64,000 bases of DNA from Daedaleopsis sinensis (GCA_033807695.1 CM066307.1:3906001-3970000), one strand, 5' to 3'. Counted from the first letter of the stretch, positions 12,100 to 23,597 are shown. Numbers and translations are program-made. Notes: generated from the sequence alone by a model not told the origin.

Positions 12100-13131
12100 A
12101 TGTCGACCATCCACATCGCCCAAGTAACCACCTGGGGTGACGCCCCTGCATACACCTCTATCCCCGCTCTTCCTACTCCAGAGCCCGCTTCCGGCCTTGT
12201 CCAGATCCGCGTCCTTGCCGCCGGGGTGCACCAGCTCGTCCGCTCTCGCGCCGCCGGGAAGCACTACACATCTCAGGCCCGCTACCGCACGTCGTCGGCG
12301 TCGACGGTGTCGGCACGACCGTCTCCGGCGGCAAGCGCGTCTACTTCATCACCCTCAGGTCCGCATCGGGCTCCTTCGCACAGGTCGTCAACGTCTCGAA
12401 GGACTACGTCTTCGACCTCCCCGACGGTGTGAGCCCCGAGCAGGCCTCAGTGATGGTCAGCCCGGCCATGTCGAGCTGGATGGTGATGAAGCCACGTGTC
12501 GAAATGCATAAGCTCCCCAAGGACGGCTGGAGGGTCCTCAACCAGCGCGAGCGGCGCGATTGCGGCGACCCTCGCTCGTGAGCTAGGCGCGACGACTTGG
12601 TGCGCGTCTTCCTGTCTTCCTGTCCTCCGTCAACGACACTCCCCGCTGAGTTTCTTGCTTCTCTCCCGCAGAGTGATAGGTGTTGCACGCGACGCCCCAA
12701 AGCTCGTCGCCGTCCTCGGGCTCGACACGTCCGTCGTCCTCTCCTCGCCAGACGTCTCCGCCACGGACTTCTCCCAGCTCGGCGAGATCGACGTGGTCTT
12801 CGACTACTTCTACGGCCCCCCAACCGCACGCCTGCTCGCGAGCCTTCCGCGCCAGCGCCGCCCGCTGCAGTACTTAGGCCCAGATCAGGACGGTCGCTGG
12901 CCCGGAGATCGCGCTCCCTGGGGCCGTCCTCCGCAGCAAGGATGTGACGATCCGCGAAGCGGGCCCGGGCGCGTGGGGTTTGACGAGCTGCAAGCGGCTC
13001 TTCCGGGCTTGCTGGCGCTGTTGGGGCAGGTCCCGCCGCCGCGGGTGCGCGTGGAACCGATGAGCAGGATCGGAGAGGCGTGGGACGCGGAGAAGGAGGA
13101 TGGGGAGAGGCTTGTCTTCGGCTTGCGTGGA
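12100..13131 (+). pseudogene. Zinc-binding dehydrogenase / quinone oxidoreductase-like (MDR) pseudogene
   Basis: The start (MSTIHIAQVTTWGDAP) and downstream pieces read as a medium-chain dehydrogenase/reductase: PHVVGVDGVGT then GSFAQVVNVSKDYVFDLPDG, the coenzyme domain SGAIAATLARELGA followed by VIGVARD, DVVFDYFYGPPT, then PEIALPGAVLRSKDVTI and GPGAWG near the end. These pieces lie in different frames. Shifts occur near 12275, 12535 and 12870, and again near 12970. An intron-like GTGCGC...CCCGCAG sits at about 12599-12680, but splicing there would create a stop unless a shifted donor is used. Each protein segment is well conserved while the frame is broken at least four times. This indicates a recent loss, or repeated assembly errors. 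Enzymes of this family reduce quinones or enones with NAD(P)H. Confidence 0.75.
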
Positions 13132-13263
13132 CATGGTGTGTCGCTGTGCAGCTTGCAGAGCGCGTCCAACCACACATGGACTACAGGGAGGTTGACCAAA
13201 TTTGCGGTTCTACCGAATAAGTATATGACCAAGTCGTGTTACCACGGATTCTCCTGCAAGTAG

Positions 13264-15405
13264 TCACAGCACTCTATGCAAAGATAGTTCACCAACGCAC
13301 TGACAGGAAACGTACCACTTTCATTCTGCTGTTCCAGTCCCCACCAACAGCTCCCTCGACTGCATGCAAATTCCCGGCACGACTCAGCAAGTTGCGACAT
13401 TCGGAGGCCGGTGTCTCTCAGGCGAGTGATTCGCAGAAGAAACATCGCACGAGCGCGTTTCTCGCTCCTTGTCCTTATGGGTCTGAGCAGCACTGCCATT
13501 GACAGCCGGTCCTCGCCCTGTTCTTAAGGCCTTCGGACCTCTTCGGACACATCCCCCGTCCCACATCAAAGGGGAAAAGAGCGCATAAATTTGAACATTG
13601 GTGAGTATGTATCATACTACTACCACCCCTACACCCAGTTTGTCTTCCCCCTCTATAAAACACATGGACTCTTTCGGACGACAGGCTTATCAGTTAGAAA
13701 CATCCTCTCGCCGTCAAGACCCTTCGCCGTACCACCCCACCTGTGCCGCGCGCGAGACCAATATGTTGCTTCGTCAAAAGCGATGGGCACGAGCGTCGAG
13801 AAATGCGACCACGAGTGCATCACCCTCCTCCAGGACAGTGTCTCAGCTCGGACGCAGCTCTCACCTTTCGAGGGGATCTGTGCAGGATGATATCGGCTGT
13901 CTTCGCCGGAGTAACTCACCGCCCTGTTTCCAAGGGAAGCATGCTTACCAGCGATGGCTCACTAGGTGTACAATCTCTTTGAATATGTCGATACGGCCTT
14001 CCTGGCCCTGTCTGAATAGACGTAGATTGATGTCCAATGCGTATGAGGCGCCGTCTGCTGATTTATTAATCTCCCTATACTTATCCCACACTGCCACACT
14101 TACTTGTTCTTTTGGCGCACTTATTTGCTGATTTGTCCTTCCACCCATACTTATTCAACATTGCCACACTTACTTATTGTTTTGGCGCACTTGTTATGTA
14201 TGTGAGCACACATAGAGTATACATTGTCGCACACACATACTTGCATCAGTGCACACATATCTTGTGTTGCTGCACTGCATGCTGCCGGCCCTGCCCACGA
14301 GTCGGAATTATGTCACACTTGTTCAACATGAACCTGAGGAGCGTATCAAGAAATAACATTATCACTATGTGAGCATGGGTTATACTGTAATGGATCATGG
14401 ACTTTGAGCATCAATATCGTACTAGCGTTATCAAATAGGAGAGTCCTAGGACCTAGGATAAGATGATCGTAGTAACTTGAATGGGTATCGGAGCAGTAGC
14501 AGAGCAAGAGCACATAGACAGAGAGCAAGAGTGCATGGACGTAAGGTGATTTAAGTAATGTAGCGGGAGTCAAGAATGGTATAGAGAGTTGTTGCCATGC
14601 AACTTCAAGAGAGCAAGTAGTATCTAGAGCGTGTGCGAGCATGGGTGTGGAGGATTACTGAGGAAGGTTGAGAAAATCAGAGCGTCCATGTACTGTCAAC
14701 ACAGCGTTCAAGAGCGATAATAAACAAGAGAGCATTCTGAACCCAATCTCGGAACGCTGAGGAGGTATCTATATGCAGGTATATGATATGTGCGGGTATG
14801 ACGAGTCTGGTACGTGTGCGGATGTGCAGCATCATCCTAGGGCCGCCCCTATGGAGAGTGGTTGAAGCGAATGGACATAGCAACTCGAGAGCGAATTTCT
14901 GATACGAATGAATGTTGTGTATGTATGTATCTGCAGTGATAGACGATATGTGCGGGTATGAGTTACTAGGGCGGCAGGCTGTGGAGGACAGATGTGAGGA
15001 GCACTGTTGCAGATGTGCTCGTAGATTGGATGCTATCCGACACGTCGGCCCTGTGCGTCACGTTAGGAACACACATAGAAAGAAAGCATAGGCACACTCA
15101 CCAGTCTCTGCAGAGCGTGATGCCGAGGCATGAAGTAAAGGCGGTGGGGTCGCATTCTGGTGTGAACAGGTAGCTGGATTCTGAAGGGTGGTGAATGGGT
15201 AGCTGGATTCTGACTCGGAGTGGCGATAGGTATCATGATGATGCAGCATGTACATCGGTTCGAGATGGACGTAAGAAGAAGGGGTGTCGATATAGTCACA
15301 TGTGGAAGAGACGCGGACAGAGGTGCATTGGTGATATGCAAAGAAATGGGGGTACTGGTGTGTCGGTGATTGTCAACGACCAGGTATGACCGGCGGCTGA
15401 TTCAG
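13264..15405. other. Gene-free, repeat-bearing stretch
   Basis: No gene is supported. At 14040-14210 lies one copy of an interspersed repeat (separate entry). A direct repeat of about 30 bp (GTAGCTGGATTCTGA) occurs twice at 15170-15210. GATATGTGCGGGTATGA occurs at about 14785 and about 14945. The AT content is higher than in the flanks. Some of this DNA may be the 3' end of the element that carries the integrase unit. Confidence 0.45.
14040..14210 (+). repeat. Interspersed repeat fragment, copy 1
   Basis: About 170 bp containing the tract GCTGATTTATTAATCTCCC followed by ATACTTATCCCACACTGCCA. It carries two internal direct repeats of a module with CCACACTTACTT then TTTTGGCGCACTT. The same sequence occurs in reverse orientation at 37695-37870. 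Dispersed copies in opposite orientation suggest a transposon fragment or a solo terminal repeat. No termini could be defined. Confidence 0.7.
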
Positions 15406-17424
15406 TCAATCAGAGTCGCCACCCATGTCATCCCAAGGGTTGTACTTCATCTTCTTGGGAGATGGGAGGCCGAGCGTGCAGAGCTTCCGGGTCCAATCTT
15501 CCCAGCCGCCTTGTGGGATATATTCTTCAGCAGTGTTGGACGCGGTCGCACCTGGAGTACTAGGTGGATTTGCGATAGTGCTCTCATCACTTCCAGGAGG
15601 GAGATTATCACTATCAGCTACAGATAGGTGTGTCGGAGACGATGGAGGAAGAGGAGCTACAGGATGAGTTAATAAGACTAGACATAATAAGATGTTGGAG
15701 TACAAACCAGCGATCTTCTGGCGTTTACGGTCCTTGGGCTTGATGTCATCAGAGTCATTCACTTCCTCTGTTGAAGGCGAGCGGGGGCGCTTCACTCTGC
15801 CTGTGTATGGAGCAGTAGCCATAGCTAGGTAGTAGTTGCGATCAGTAACTTAATAGCAAGGATGTGAGAAGAAGAACCAACTGTTTTTCTCAGACGATCG
15901 AAGAGATGCCAGTCGAGCAGAAGTACGACGTCGCTGAGTCATAGGGGGAGGAGACAGTGGTGTGGACGCTCGTGCCTTGCCCTTGTCCTTATAGCGACCG
16001 GGAGGTGTCAGTGAGACTTCAGCGGGCTCCATGTCGCTGGCCATCTGCCTATAATCATAGCCGTCGGTGTCCAAGGATGAAACTGACATATTGGTGTCAC
16101 GGTCGGTGATGTCGCCAATCTCCTCAATGTCTGTCGGGCCATCGACATCTTCAAACTGGTCGATAGTGCCCCGATGAACGGCCTCAATTGCTTGCCCGAA
16201 GTTCTCGTACACGCAAGGGAGGATTGCCTGTTGCGACACTGCATGATACAGGAGACGTCAGAAATGCAACACTGCACGTAGTATGTTCATGTCATACCTA
16301 ACAGAAGCATTGACTGTCGTGTGCGTGGACCTTGAGCGTGGCTGGGTGTGTAGATGCATCGGATCAGATCAGCACCTGTGAGCGCTTTAGGGATCGTGCA
16401 GACTTGAAGCGTGTTGCGGGAGCGATTGAGGATCGCCCAGTGGAGGTTGTCTCGCGATGGGCCAGTGAGTGTCCCATACCTTGCGTCAAGATAGTCGAAC
16501 AAGGGAGAGGGGATGCCAGTGTGGAGGATACTACGAATCCATTCATCGCATTGCGTGGAGCTCCATGAAGGATCGATGCTGTATGCCATCGGATCGTTAT
16601 GCGGGGGGGAGTATCTGATCAGGCCGTAAGCCTCATAGAGGCCAAGGACTTCTGGTGAAGGCATCTTAGAGTCTTTGCTGGACAACGCCACGATTGGCAG
16701 TCCATCTGCTGCCTTCCTCTACAGCGAGATAACGGTGAGCATAAGCTGTGCAATGACTGGCATGAAACGCACCTTTGTCTCTACAACTCCAAGTGGCAAG
16801 ATTGCGACAGCACCAATCTTTATGAGACTTCCGGAGGAGGACCTCGATGATGAGGCTGATGCTGGAGTCGTTGATGATGATGATGACTTCCCTGCTGACG
16901 TTTTACGCTTTATAGAAATACTATATCAGCATTTATTGACGCAATAGAGTAGAGAGTATACATACCTGTGTCGAGCTTGTAGATGTTGACCGTGACGAGG
17001 TGGATGACGACTTTGACTTCTGCGGAACCTGTTTCCCCTTGGGGCGTGCATTGGGGATGGGGCGCCACCCCATCTTGGCCTCAGCTCTCGCCGATGGATC
17101 CGCCTTAGCCCGATGACGAGCAGCAATAGCTTGAATTGTATCGCTCTGAGTCGAGTGGTCGTGGCTGGCAAGAGGCTCGTAATCTGAAGTAACTGTGGCA
17201 GGTGAAGTCGTTGAACGAGTGGAAGATGTTAGGGCTGGTGCAGGAATCCTGTCTGATGGCAGGGCACTTGGCGGAGAGAAATGATATCTTAGTAGATGAC
17301 CGCACTCTGGACACCGCTTCAAGGTTGGGTCGAGTTCAGGATCATCAGGATGGGGACCTGGGCATGTGCAGAATGAGCCATCTTCACAGTAGGCACGACA
17401 GTGCCGCTCAGGCTGGAGGTCCAT
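15406..17424 (-). CDS. Cys-rich hypothetical protein, partner of the integrase gene
   Basis: Exons 17424-16966, 16907-16773, 16718-16298, 16238-15882 and 15824-15406 give 596 residues. A possible 51-nt intron at about 15709-15659 is in frame and would shorten this to 579. The N-terminus has clustered cysteines (CRAYC at 9-13, FCTCPGP at 18-24, RCPECGHLLRYH at 37-48) suggesting a zinc-binding module. A Ser/Thr-rich linker follows, then a conserved-looking central block (LGLYEAYGLIRYSPP, DPSWSSTQCDEWIRSILHTGIP, LDARYG, LHWAILNRSRNTLQVC). The C-terminal third is low-complexity and basic/acidic (KRPRSPSTEEVNDSD). It lies 257 bp downstream of the integrase gene on the same strand, so the two are likely cargo of one mobile element. 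I do not recognise a function. Confidence 0.65.
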
Positions 17425-17680
17425 GTAGCCTAGTTGCCGTCTGGGTGGAAAAGGTGAATGAAGAGGGAGTAGTGATAGTAGTGCTATTGATCGTAAATGA
17501 GGGTAGTGGTGGTGCTGATGAAGGTGGTAGTGCTGGCAATCGTAAACTTAGGATTTGTGTTGAATTCCATCGACTTCTTGACGCCCATGGGCGTCTATGT
17601 CCACTAATTCACATTGGTGTTCGAAAACCTGAGGTTGCATCACCGTACTCTGATCAGCACAATCAATATACTGTAGAGTA

Positions 17681-19825
17681 TCAAAACTCAAGAAATTCTG
17701 TCATGCATTCCAAACCTTGCGCCCAAGTGGCTGCTCGAGGCCACCAGACCTGGAAGGGAAGAAATATCGACCTTGCTCTGCCACCCCGTCCATATGTCAC
17801 ATCTTCCAGTTCGTCGTACCTCCCCTCTGTCCATTCCGACTCCAGAAGGCCATAGTGTGGAGGCACTATGCCTCTTTGCATGACTTCCTCCAGACAAGCT
17901 AGGAAGCACCCCTCAACAGAGGGATCCTTAAACGGGCTTGCACCGTTCGGCACTGGGATAGGGGGGTGACGTACATGGTGTTGCTGATCTGCTGCTAGGT
18001 GATCGTTTAGAGAGTCATCGCTAGCCTGCATATCATCATCACTGTCTTGATCTGAAGACTCCCGGCTGAAGGAGGAACCAGATGAAGAGCTACTAGAGGT
18101 CGAGATGATGGATGAGTGGTCGCTATCCAAGCCAGAGATGCTACTAGTAGGGCTGGCAGCTTGGGTAATGTCATCGTATTCTTCTTGATCCTCATAGTGG
18201 CCAGCACCGGTTTGCCCATGAGAGCGATGACGGACAGGACCTTCAGTCCCATAGTAACGAGCGAGGAGTTTAGGATCGACATCGTTGTGGTCAGTTCCAG
18301 GTAGATAGCCGTTCGTTAATTCGGCAAGGAAGCGCATGTCCTAATCTGGTAGTTAGAAGAAGGAAGTATAACCACCAAATAGTGAGGCGTACCAGGGGTG
18401 TTCGATTTCTACCTTTTCCTGATATTGAATGATTATTCCACTCATTCTGAAAGGTGAGACAGTCGTCGTTGATGTTATTAAGGAACAATAGATGCAAGAG
18501 CCATAGATGCCCAGGAGTTTCCGGATCGAGCCCATGCAGTCGCTCAAGTCTTGTGAAGAACGCCCTCCACTGTATGGCGAACTGTGTGCCTACTTCAACC
18601 CACATTCTCTCGATGCGGACATTCCGGGTGGAGCTACAGAAATATGAGCCGGAGGGTATATTTGTTCAGAAATCAATCACATACCTGCCCCACATGAACG
18701 ACGCTCGATTTGGTCCCCTTTCTCGAATCATCCACACAGCAACCTCCATGTTCTCTCCACCACGGTCACCTCGCACCCTTGAGGGAGGGCCATAAACCTT
18801 AACAGCCTCAAGAAATAGCTTTAGCACTGTCGACACTTTGTTATTTGTATGGGCACGGAGCATTAGCATCTGCATAAATGTTAATAGCTTTCGAGACATA
18901 GTATGTGACTAAGCCATACCAGACGATCGTAGCCATCCGCACCACCATGGATTACAAATCCCCATCGAATCAGCTTGTGGTGTCCGTCAATATGCCATAG
19001 ATAGTTTGGGAAGGGCACTGAGTAGACTCGGCGGTCTATTGTTGTACGTTGACCAGCGAGAAGAGTCTGCAAGCCTTGTACTCGTTTCTTGGAGGCTCTC
19101 ACTCTACGTCGCTGAACCTTGATGTGGTGTGACCGAAGATAACCGAGAATGTAGCTGCAACCAGCGGTGGGATGAAGCTCGAGGTACCCCCGAACGAGGA
19201 TGTCTAGTTCGTTATCGGAAATGGTAGATGGACGTGGTGGGGAGATATTATGGTGCTTGAGCTCCTTTGAAACTGTATTGCGATGAACTCCTAATGCCCT
19301 AGCAAGAGAGGAGATAGTGATGGTACGGTTTGAGGCTACCGCCTCTTTTAGGACTTGTGCATTGATACGGACAGGGGGTCTACCGCGTCTCCCCGTAGAT
19401 TGTGTGGTCACGATTTGAGGTTTGTACAGGCAGGTTTCAGTACTATGATTGATTCATGAGGTACAGCATATTGGCATCTAAGGAGTAGTCACTTACCGAG
19501 AAGTGGATGCCGCTGCATCATCAAGCTCCTCGATGAGGTGACCAAATGCAGTGATACACTCTGTGATCCAACCGCTTTGCACTATCTTCGATAATTCATC
19601 AAGGATTGGCAGAGTTCTGGAAACGAGTCGGTCTGCATGAAGGCGTAGGCGTATGGGATCTCCATCTTCAAGACGAAGAAGTTGATTGGCGGAGGCATAA
19701 GACTCTGAGATCATATCATAGGCTCTGACAATGTCGTTAGACCATCCCTCCTGTCCCAGTAATACCGGAAGCACAGGGAGATGCAGTGGTCGGGAGTATA
19801 TTGTGGACGACTCGGAGTCGCTCAT
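17681..19825 (-). CDS. Integrase-core (rve/DDE) domain protein with N-terminal helix-turn-helix
   Basis: Exons 19825-19497, 19442-18920, 18869-18685, 18633-18393 and 18340-17681 give 645 residues. An in-frame ATG at 19909 could add 28. After a helical N-terminal ~110 residues comes GRRGRPPVRIN and a helix-turn-helix (ISSLARALGVHRNTVSKELK, about residues 154-173). The integrase core then follows: WHIDGHHKL (D about 262), RVRGDRGGEN (D about 319) and RIERMWVEVG (E about 354). All three acidic residues are present with a DD-(34)-E spacing typical of rve transposases. A Ser/Asp-rich tail ends the protein. Closely similar single-gene proteins are scattered in Agaricomycete genomes. Assignment to a named superfamily (IS3EU-like is one possibility) is a guess. 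The frame is intact, so it may be active. Confidence 0.85.
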
Positions 19826-19995
19826 ACCGGCAGTTATTGAGGAGCAGAGAAAAGATAGTTGACCAGGGATATGGGTAAAGTCCGGTGATGTGAACGTTAC
19901 CGAGACCATGTGGTATACACGTGGTGTTCAAATATCTGCTCAGGAGGATGTTTGACGCATGTGCATTCTCTACCTTTATCCCTTCACGATACGAA

Positions 19996-20953
19996 ATGGG
20001 AGAATTCCAAAGACACCCGAAGTACTATTTTGAAGATGGAAACATTCACATTCTGGTGAGTTTAGATTAGGAAGTAGAAGTTCGCGTCACTGACCCTATT
20101 TCCCCCAGCTCTCCGAGAGCAATGTGCTCTACCGACTCTATCGCTCCTTCTTGAGCCTTAACTCCCCCTTTTTTCAAACCATGTTCTCCTTCAAGCCGGA
20201 CGTGCAGAACCTGTTGGAGGGCACAAGCGATGGAAACCCCTTGGTGATTCCCAGTATCGCTGCTGAGAATTTCGACAAATTACTGGATTTCCAGTTCGCC
20301 CAGTAAGTGACATGGATACATTATTGTGAGCAGCAGATACTCACTTTATGGTGGCCAGTATATTGGATAAGACGGACGTTGAGACCCTCATCACCGTCTT
20401 AAGGCTTGGACATTTTTTCCAATATGATCCAGCCCAGCGAGAAGCTCGTGCCGCCTTGGAACTGCTCCCCACCTTCAGTCTCATGGCAAAATTCATTCTC
20501 GGAGTCCGTCTCAACATTCCTGAATGGGCTCACCAAGGGTTCATCAGCCTTGTCACCGTTCCATTCTCCCCTATCTCCATTGCCGACGCCTCCGAAATGG
20601 GCCTCTCTGGATACTATGCAGTTATGAACACTCGAGCGAGTATCGAGACTCACCGGAAGTTAATCGCCCTTAACATTCCCAACATGATCCATGGTTCTGG
20701 ATGTGCATTGGCGTCCCAATGGGAGTGCGAGATAGGGTGGAAGCGGGAGTGGCGGAACCGCATCGCTCGACACTTGATGCATCCCGAGGATCCTATGCCA
20801 GGACGCCAGATTATGACACTGCTTGCGGAGGTTGACGTTCATGAAGTGCCGGGGGTCTGCAAGGATAGCATGATTAGACGGATTACGAGGACAGGTGCTA
20901 TGACACGGGAGGAAGTCTTGGCTGAGGAAGGATACCGACTGATTGGCATTTGA
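19996..20953 (+). CDS. BTB/POZ domain protein (BTB 2)
   Basis: Exons 19996-20055, 20109-20302 and 20359-20953 give 282 residues. The domain starts at once: YYFEDGNIHILLSESNVLYRLYRSFLSLNSPFFQTMF, then PLVIPSIAAENFDKLLDF, a standard mushroom BTB arrangement without a long leader. Exon 3 carries the helical extension (DKTDVETLITVLRLGHFFQYDPAQREA) and ends in a basic C-terminus (TREEVLAEEGYRLIGI). The Cys clusters of BTB 1 are absent. It is transcribed away from the integrase unit, with 170 bp between the two starts. I can give no specific role. Confidence 0.85.
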
Positions 20954-21298
20954 GCTCAAGTCTAACATGTAGATCCAACGTCTTGAATACCACTGTCTTC
21001 ATCTTTCACAATCTTAGTTTGCGAATGATCAATTTCTCTTGGATTGTATTGAAGCGCTGACTTGGACTCAGCAGGGAAAGAGACGCTGTACTTGCCACAG
21101 TTGTGGCAATCCCATTATAGAAGGTCCAAACACCAGATATATTCATGCTGCCACGACACAATGAAGTTGTCAAGAATCCCCACCCTGCTCCTAACTACAT
21201 CATGAACAACCAACTCTCTGCATCATGATAGACACATGTTCACAATATGTAGGACCACAATCAATAAAGTACGCACCTCTTGATGACATGACCAAGCG
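20954..21298. other. Intergenic between convergent genes
   Basis: A 345-bp AT-richer spacer holding the 3' ends of BTB 2 and the repeat protein gene. Nothing else was seen. Confidence 0.4.
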
Positions 21299-21854
21299 CT
21301 ACAGGGATTTCTTGGACTTCTTTCCTGTCCAAGGGATGAATGCAGATCAGGGAACGGAGTAGACTTAGTTTAGAGTAGACTTGGTTTACTCACCACTTGA
21401 GCTCGAGCCCTCAACTTGACCAGTAGTAGGCTGGACAGGAGCTGCAGTAGGCTGAACGGCTGCAGTAGGCTGGGTGGGAGCGGCAGTAGACTGGGCCGGA
21501 GCTGCAGTAGGCTGGATGGAAGCTGCAGTAGGCTGGGTGGGAGCTGCAGTAGGCTGGACAGTCGCTGTAGCTTGTCCACCCTACCATAGATGGTGTTTGA
21601 TTTGACATGAAGCGTTATATGTGATACGATGGATGACTTACCCTCCTGGAAGCCTTCCCCTTGTTCGGTTCAAGATTGAAGCCCATGTAGGCAATGCCCT
21701 CCGTCTCCAACTCCTCTCTTTTCGCCTTGGTAAGTTTCTTCCGCGCGAAACCCATGAACTCGATCTCAGAGTCTGAGTCTGAGTCTGAGTCAAGGAAGAT
21801 GGGATCATGAAGGGAGGATGTCGGCTTTTCAGTGTTTGTAGGAGTAGTAGACAT
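21299..21854 (-). CDS. Small Gln-Pro-Thr-Ala repeat protein
   Basis: Exons 21854-21642, 21580-21394 and 21324-21299 give 141 residues, with GTAAGT/GTGAGT donors in matching phase. The N-terminal part has an acidic Ser-Asp run (FLDSDSDSDSEIEFMGFARK) and a basic segment. Exon 2 is built from six to seven copies of a QPTAA(P/S) unit separated by one or two residues. The last exon adds GKKSKKSL. It has no signal peptide and no membrane segment. The short repeats and the lysine-rich end suggest a disordered nuclear or cytosolic protein. No family was recognised. It is plausible as a gene because three exons splice in phase to a sensible end. Confidence 0.55.
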
Positions 21855-22076
21855 GCTGATAGAGCTAGAAGTGTAGGCCTAAGACTGAGGTGGAATGCGA
21901 TGTGATCGATGTATCGGACAAGCAGGGTAGACGCCCAATGGCTGAACAGTGGTTGATCTGATCTGGGAGAAGGACAGCGTCTATATGTCCTCCTCCTCCT
22001 CCCTCCATCCACCTTTGCTCAATCTCTGCTCACTTCTCCCCCCATTCTGCCCGTATCTGTCTGCCATCTTACTGAA

Positions 22077-23010
22077 GCCATCAACACATCGTCTACTGCT
22101 TTCACTGGCAGTGAGTCCCTTCCGCAGAGCAAGAAGCCCGGTGATCAGTGCTTCCCGACGCCTGTGAGTGTCAGATTAGAGCTTTTGTTTGTATTCTTGC
22201 TAATTATTCTACCGTGACTTCACCTGTACTAGACAGGGCAAGGCTGAATCTCTACCGTCCCAAGCTCCAACACGTTCTTTGGTCGTGCCGTTGACCTCAT
22301 CGGTCAGGACAACGACACCAACGGCCGCTTGTTGAAGATTCTTGCCCAGAGCTTCCACTACCCCCATCGCCAGCCATGCCCACGGTCTTGTCTGTCACTC
22401 TCGCCGTCTGTGCCCAGCAGCTTGCCAAGTACAAGGTCATCATCACTCGTATCACCACCATCAAAGAGCTCACTGTCATCACCATCCTCTGTTCCAAAAA
22501 CTCTGGTACGCTCACGACCAAGACCAACAAGCTCACCATCGACTGTTCCACTATTCGCACATACGGCCCATTCTCCAGCGAAGATGTTGTCCTCCTCGTG
22601 GTGTACACCTCTCGTACCAAGAACCAGAACGCTATCGACACTTGTGTCGTTGGTGCTATCGGAGACCCTACTTGTGCTCACACCGGCATCAACCTCCTCG
22701 ACTTCAAGGCTTTCAACCCAGCCGACAAGCGTATTGAGATCTGTCACCAAGGGCATGACCGGTATCATCATCGAGCTCTGCACGCACAACAAGACCGACG
22801 AGATCGAGAATCGTCTCGAGGCCGACATCATCGAGTTCGCTCAGCGCGGTCTCCGTGCGTTGGCGGTCGTGTACGAGGACTCGGTTGACGGGACTAATCC
22901 CAAGAGCGAGGGCAACAGCTTCGAACTCACCGGTCTCCTTGCCATCTTCGACCACCCTCACACGGACACCAAGCAGATCATCAACGATGCCATCATACTC
23001 GGTATCCAGG
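22077..23010 (+). pseudogene. Plasma-membrane H+-ATPase (P-type, PMA1 family) gene fragment
   Basis: Readable pieces, in order: TAFTGSESLPQSKKPGDQCF (the TGES region, with an extra serine), an intron (about 22164-22232), NTFFGRAVDLIGQDND then GRLLKILAQ, then directly MPTVLSVTLAVCAQQLAKYK and NKLTID, IDTCVVGAIGDP, KGMTGIIIELCT, RGLRALAVVYED and GLLAIFD. The two membrane spans that normally separate AQ from the MPTVLSV segment are missing. The phosphorylation motif CSDKTGTLT reads CSKNSGTLT, so the phosphorylated aspartate is lost. A frameshift follows KRIEI at about 22740. Similarity ends near 23010. Everything downstream of the nucleotide-binding start, and everything N-terminal, is absent. 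It is plainly dead, and its 3' end runs into the fatty acid synthase relic. Confidence 0.85.
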
Positions 23011-23204
23011 CAAGACGGCTGGGGACGAGCTGGAGATCACGCCCGAGGATGTCAGTGAGGGGTGGAGCGAGTCTTGCCCGGAATGCCAGGTCTGTGCCAA
23101 ACAAGAGCACAGGACTCGGTGATGGGGAGATGGGTGTTATTCTGTGTTCGTACCATATCGTGCGTAATCCCCTCCTCACTCTGTCTCCGTGATGTTGAAC
23201 ATCC

Positions 23205-23597
23205 TGTAGCTGTCCATGCCCAACGGCTCTGGTATTTTGCTCTCGTCTGGTGGTGCTGCCGGAGGTGCTGCAGCAGGTGGAGGAGCCGTGATCAATAGCG
23301 AGGTGTTCCTCAAGTTCGCAGCCGATCAAGACCGCTTCGCTTCGCAGCAGGTCGAGCTTTGGATGCGGTACCTTGGGCGTGACTCGTGCGCTGGTCAGAT
23401 CAAGTACGATGCGGAGAAGGCAAGCGCCGAGCAGATCCAACGTCCCGACGTTATCGCCCGCGAGCACGGCGACATTTACATCGACAGCATCCAGCCCATC
23501 TTCGATTCTCTCAAGGCTCGCCACTTCGACTCCTCTTGGAACTGGGTGTGACAGGACACATCTCCTTATGTTCTACGACATCATCTTCGGACGCCTC
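23205..23597 (+). repeat. Partial upstream copy of the 24643-25022 synthase segment
   Basis: From VYAQR(S)G..LSSGG to FGRL, this stretch repeats the downstream 24643-25022 segment almost base for base. It then jumps into the start of the retained synthase region, with only the proline codon CCG of the normal junction changed. The arrangement is that of a tandem duplication whose first unit has lost its 5' part. Confidence 0.85.

Larger units (their letters stand above)
15406..19909 (-). mobile_element. Putative integrase-bearing mobile unit (core, ends not found)
   Basis: The two co-oriented genes above lie only 257 bp apart. One encodes a DDE-type integrase with all catalytic residues, the other a Cys-rich protein. 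I searched the flanks (14.2-15.4 kb and 19.91-19.99 kb) by eye for terminal inverted repeats and a target duplication and found none that I trust. The boundaries given are those of the genes. Confidence 0.5.

Noticed and set aside
12404..13177. 257-codon minus-strand frame opposite the dehydrogenase
   Set aside because: Antisense shadow of the conserved plus-strand dehydrogenase codons. The composition is Arg/Ala-rich.
13900..15400. CRISPR-like array in the repeat-rich stretch
   Set aside because: The repeats are few and irregular without constant spacers, and the genome is eukaryotic.
15406..19909. Long terminal repeat retrotransposon as the source of the integrase
   Set aside because: No reverse transcriptase, RNase H or gag frame and no long terminal repeats. 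The gene is split by spliceosomal introns.
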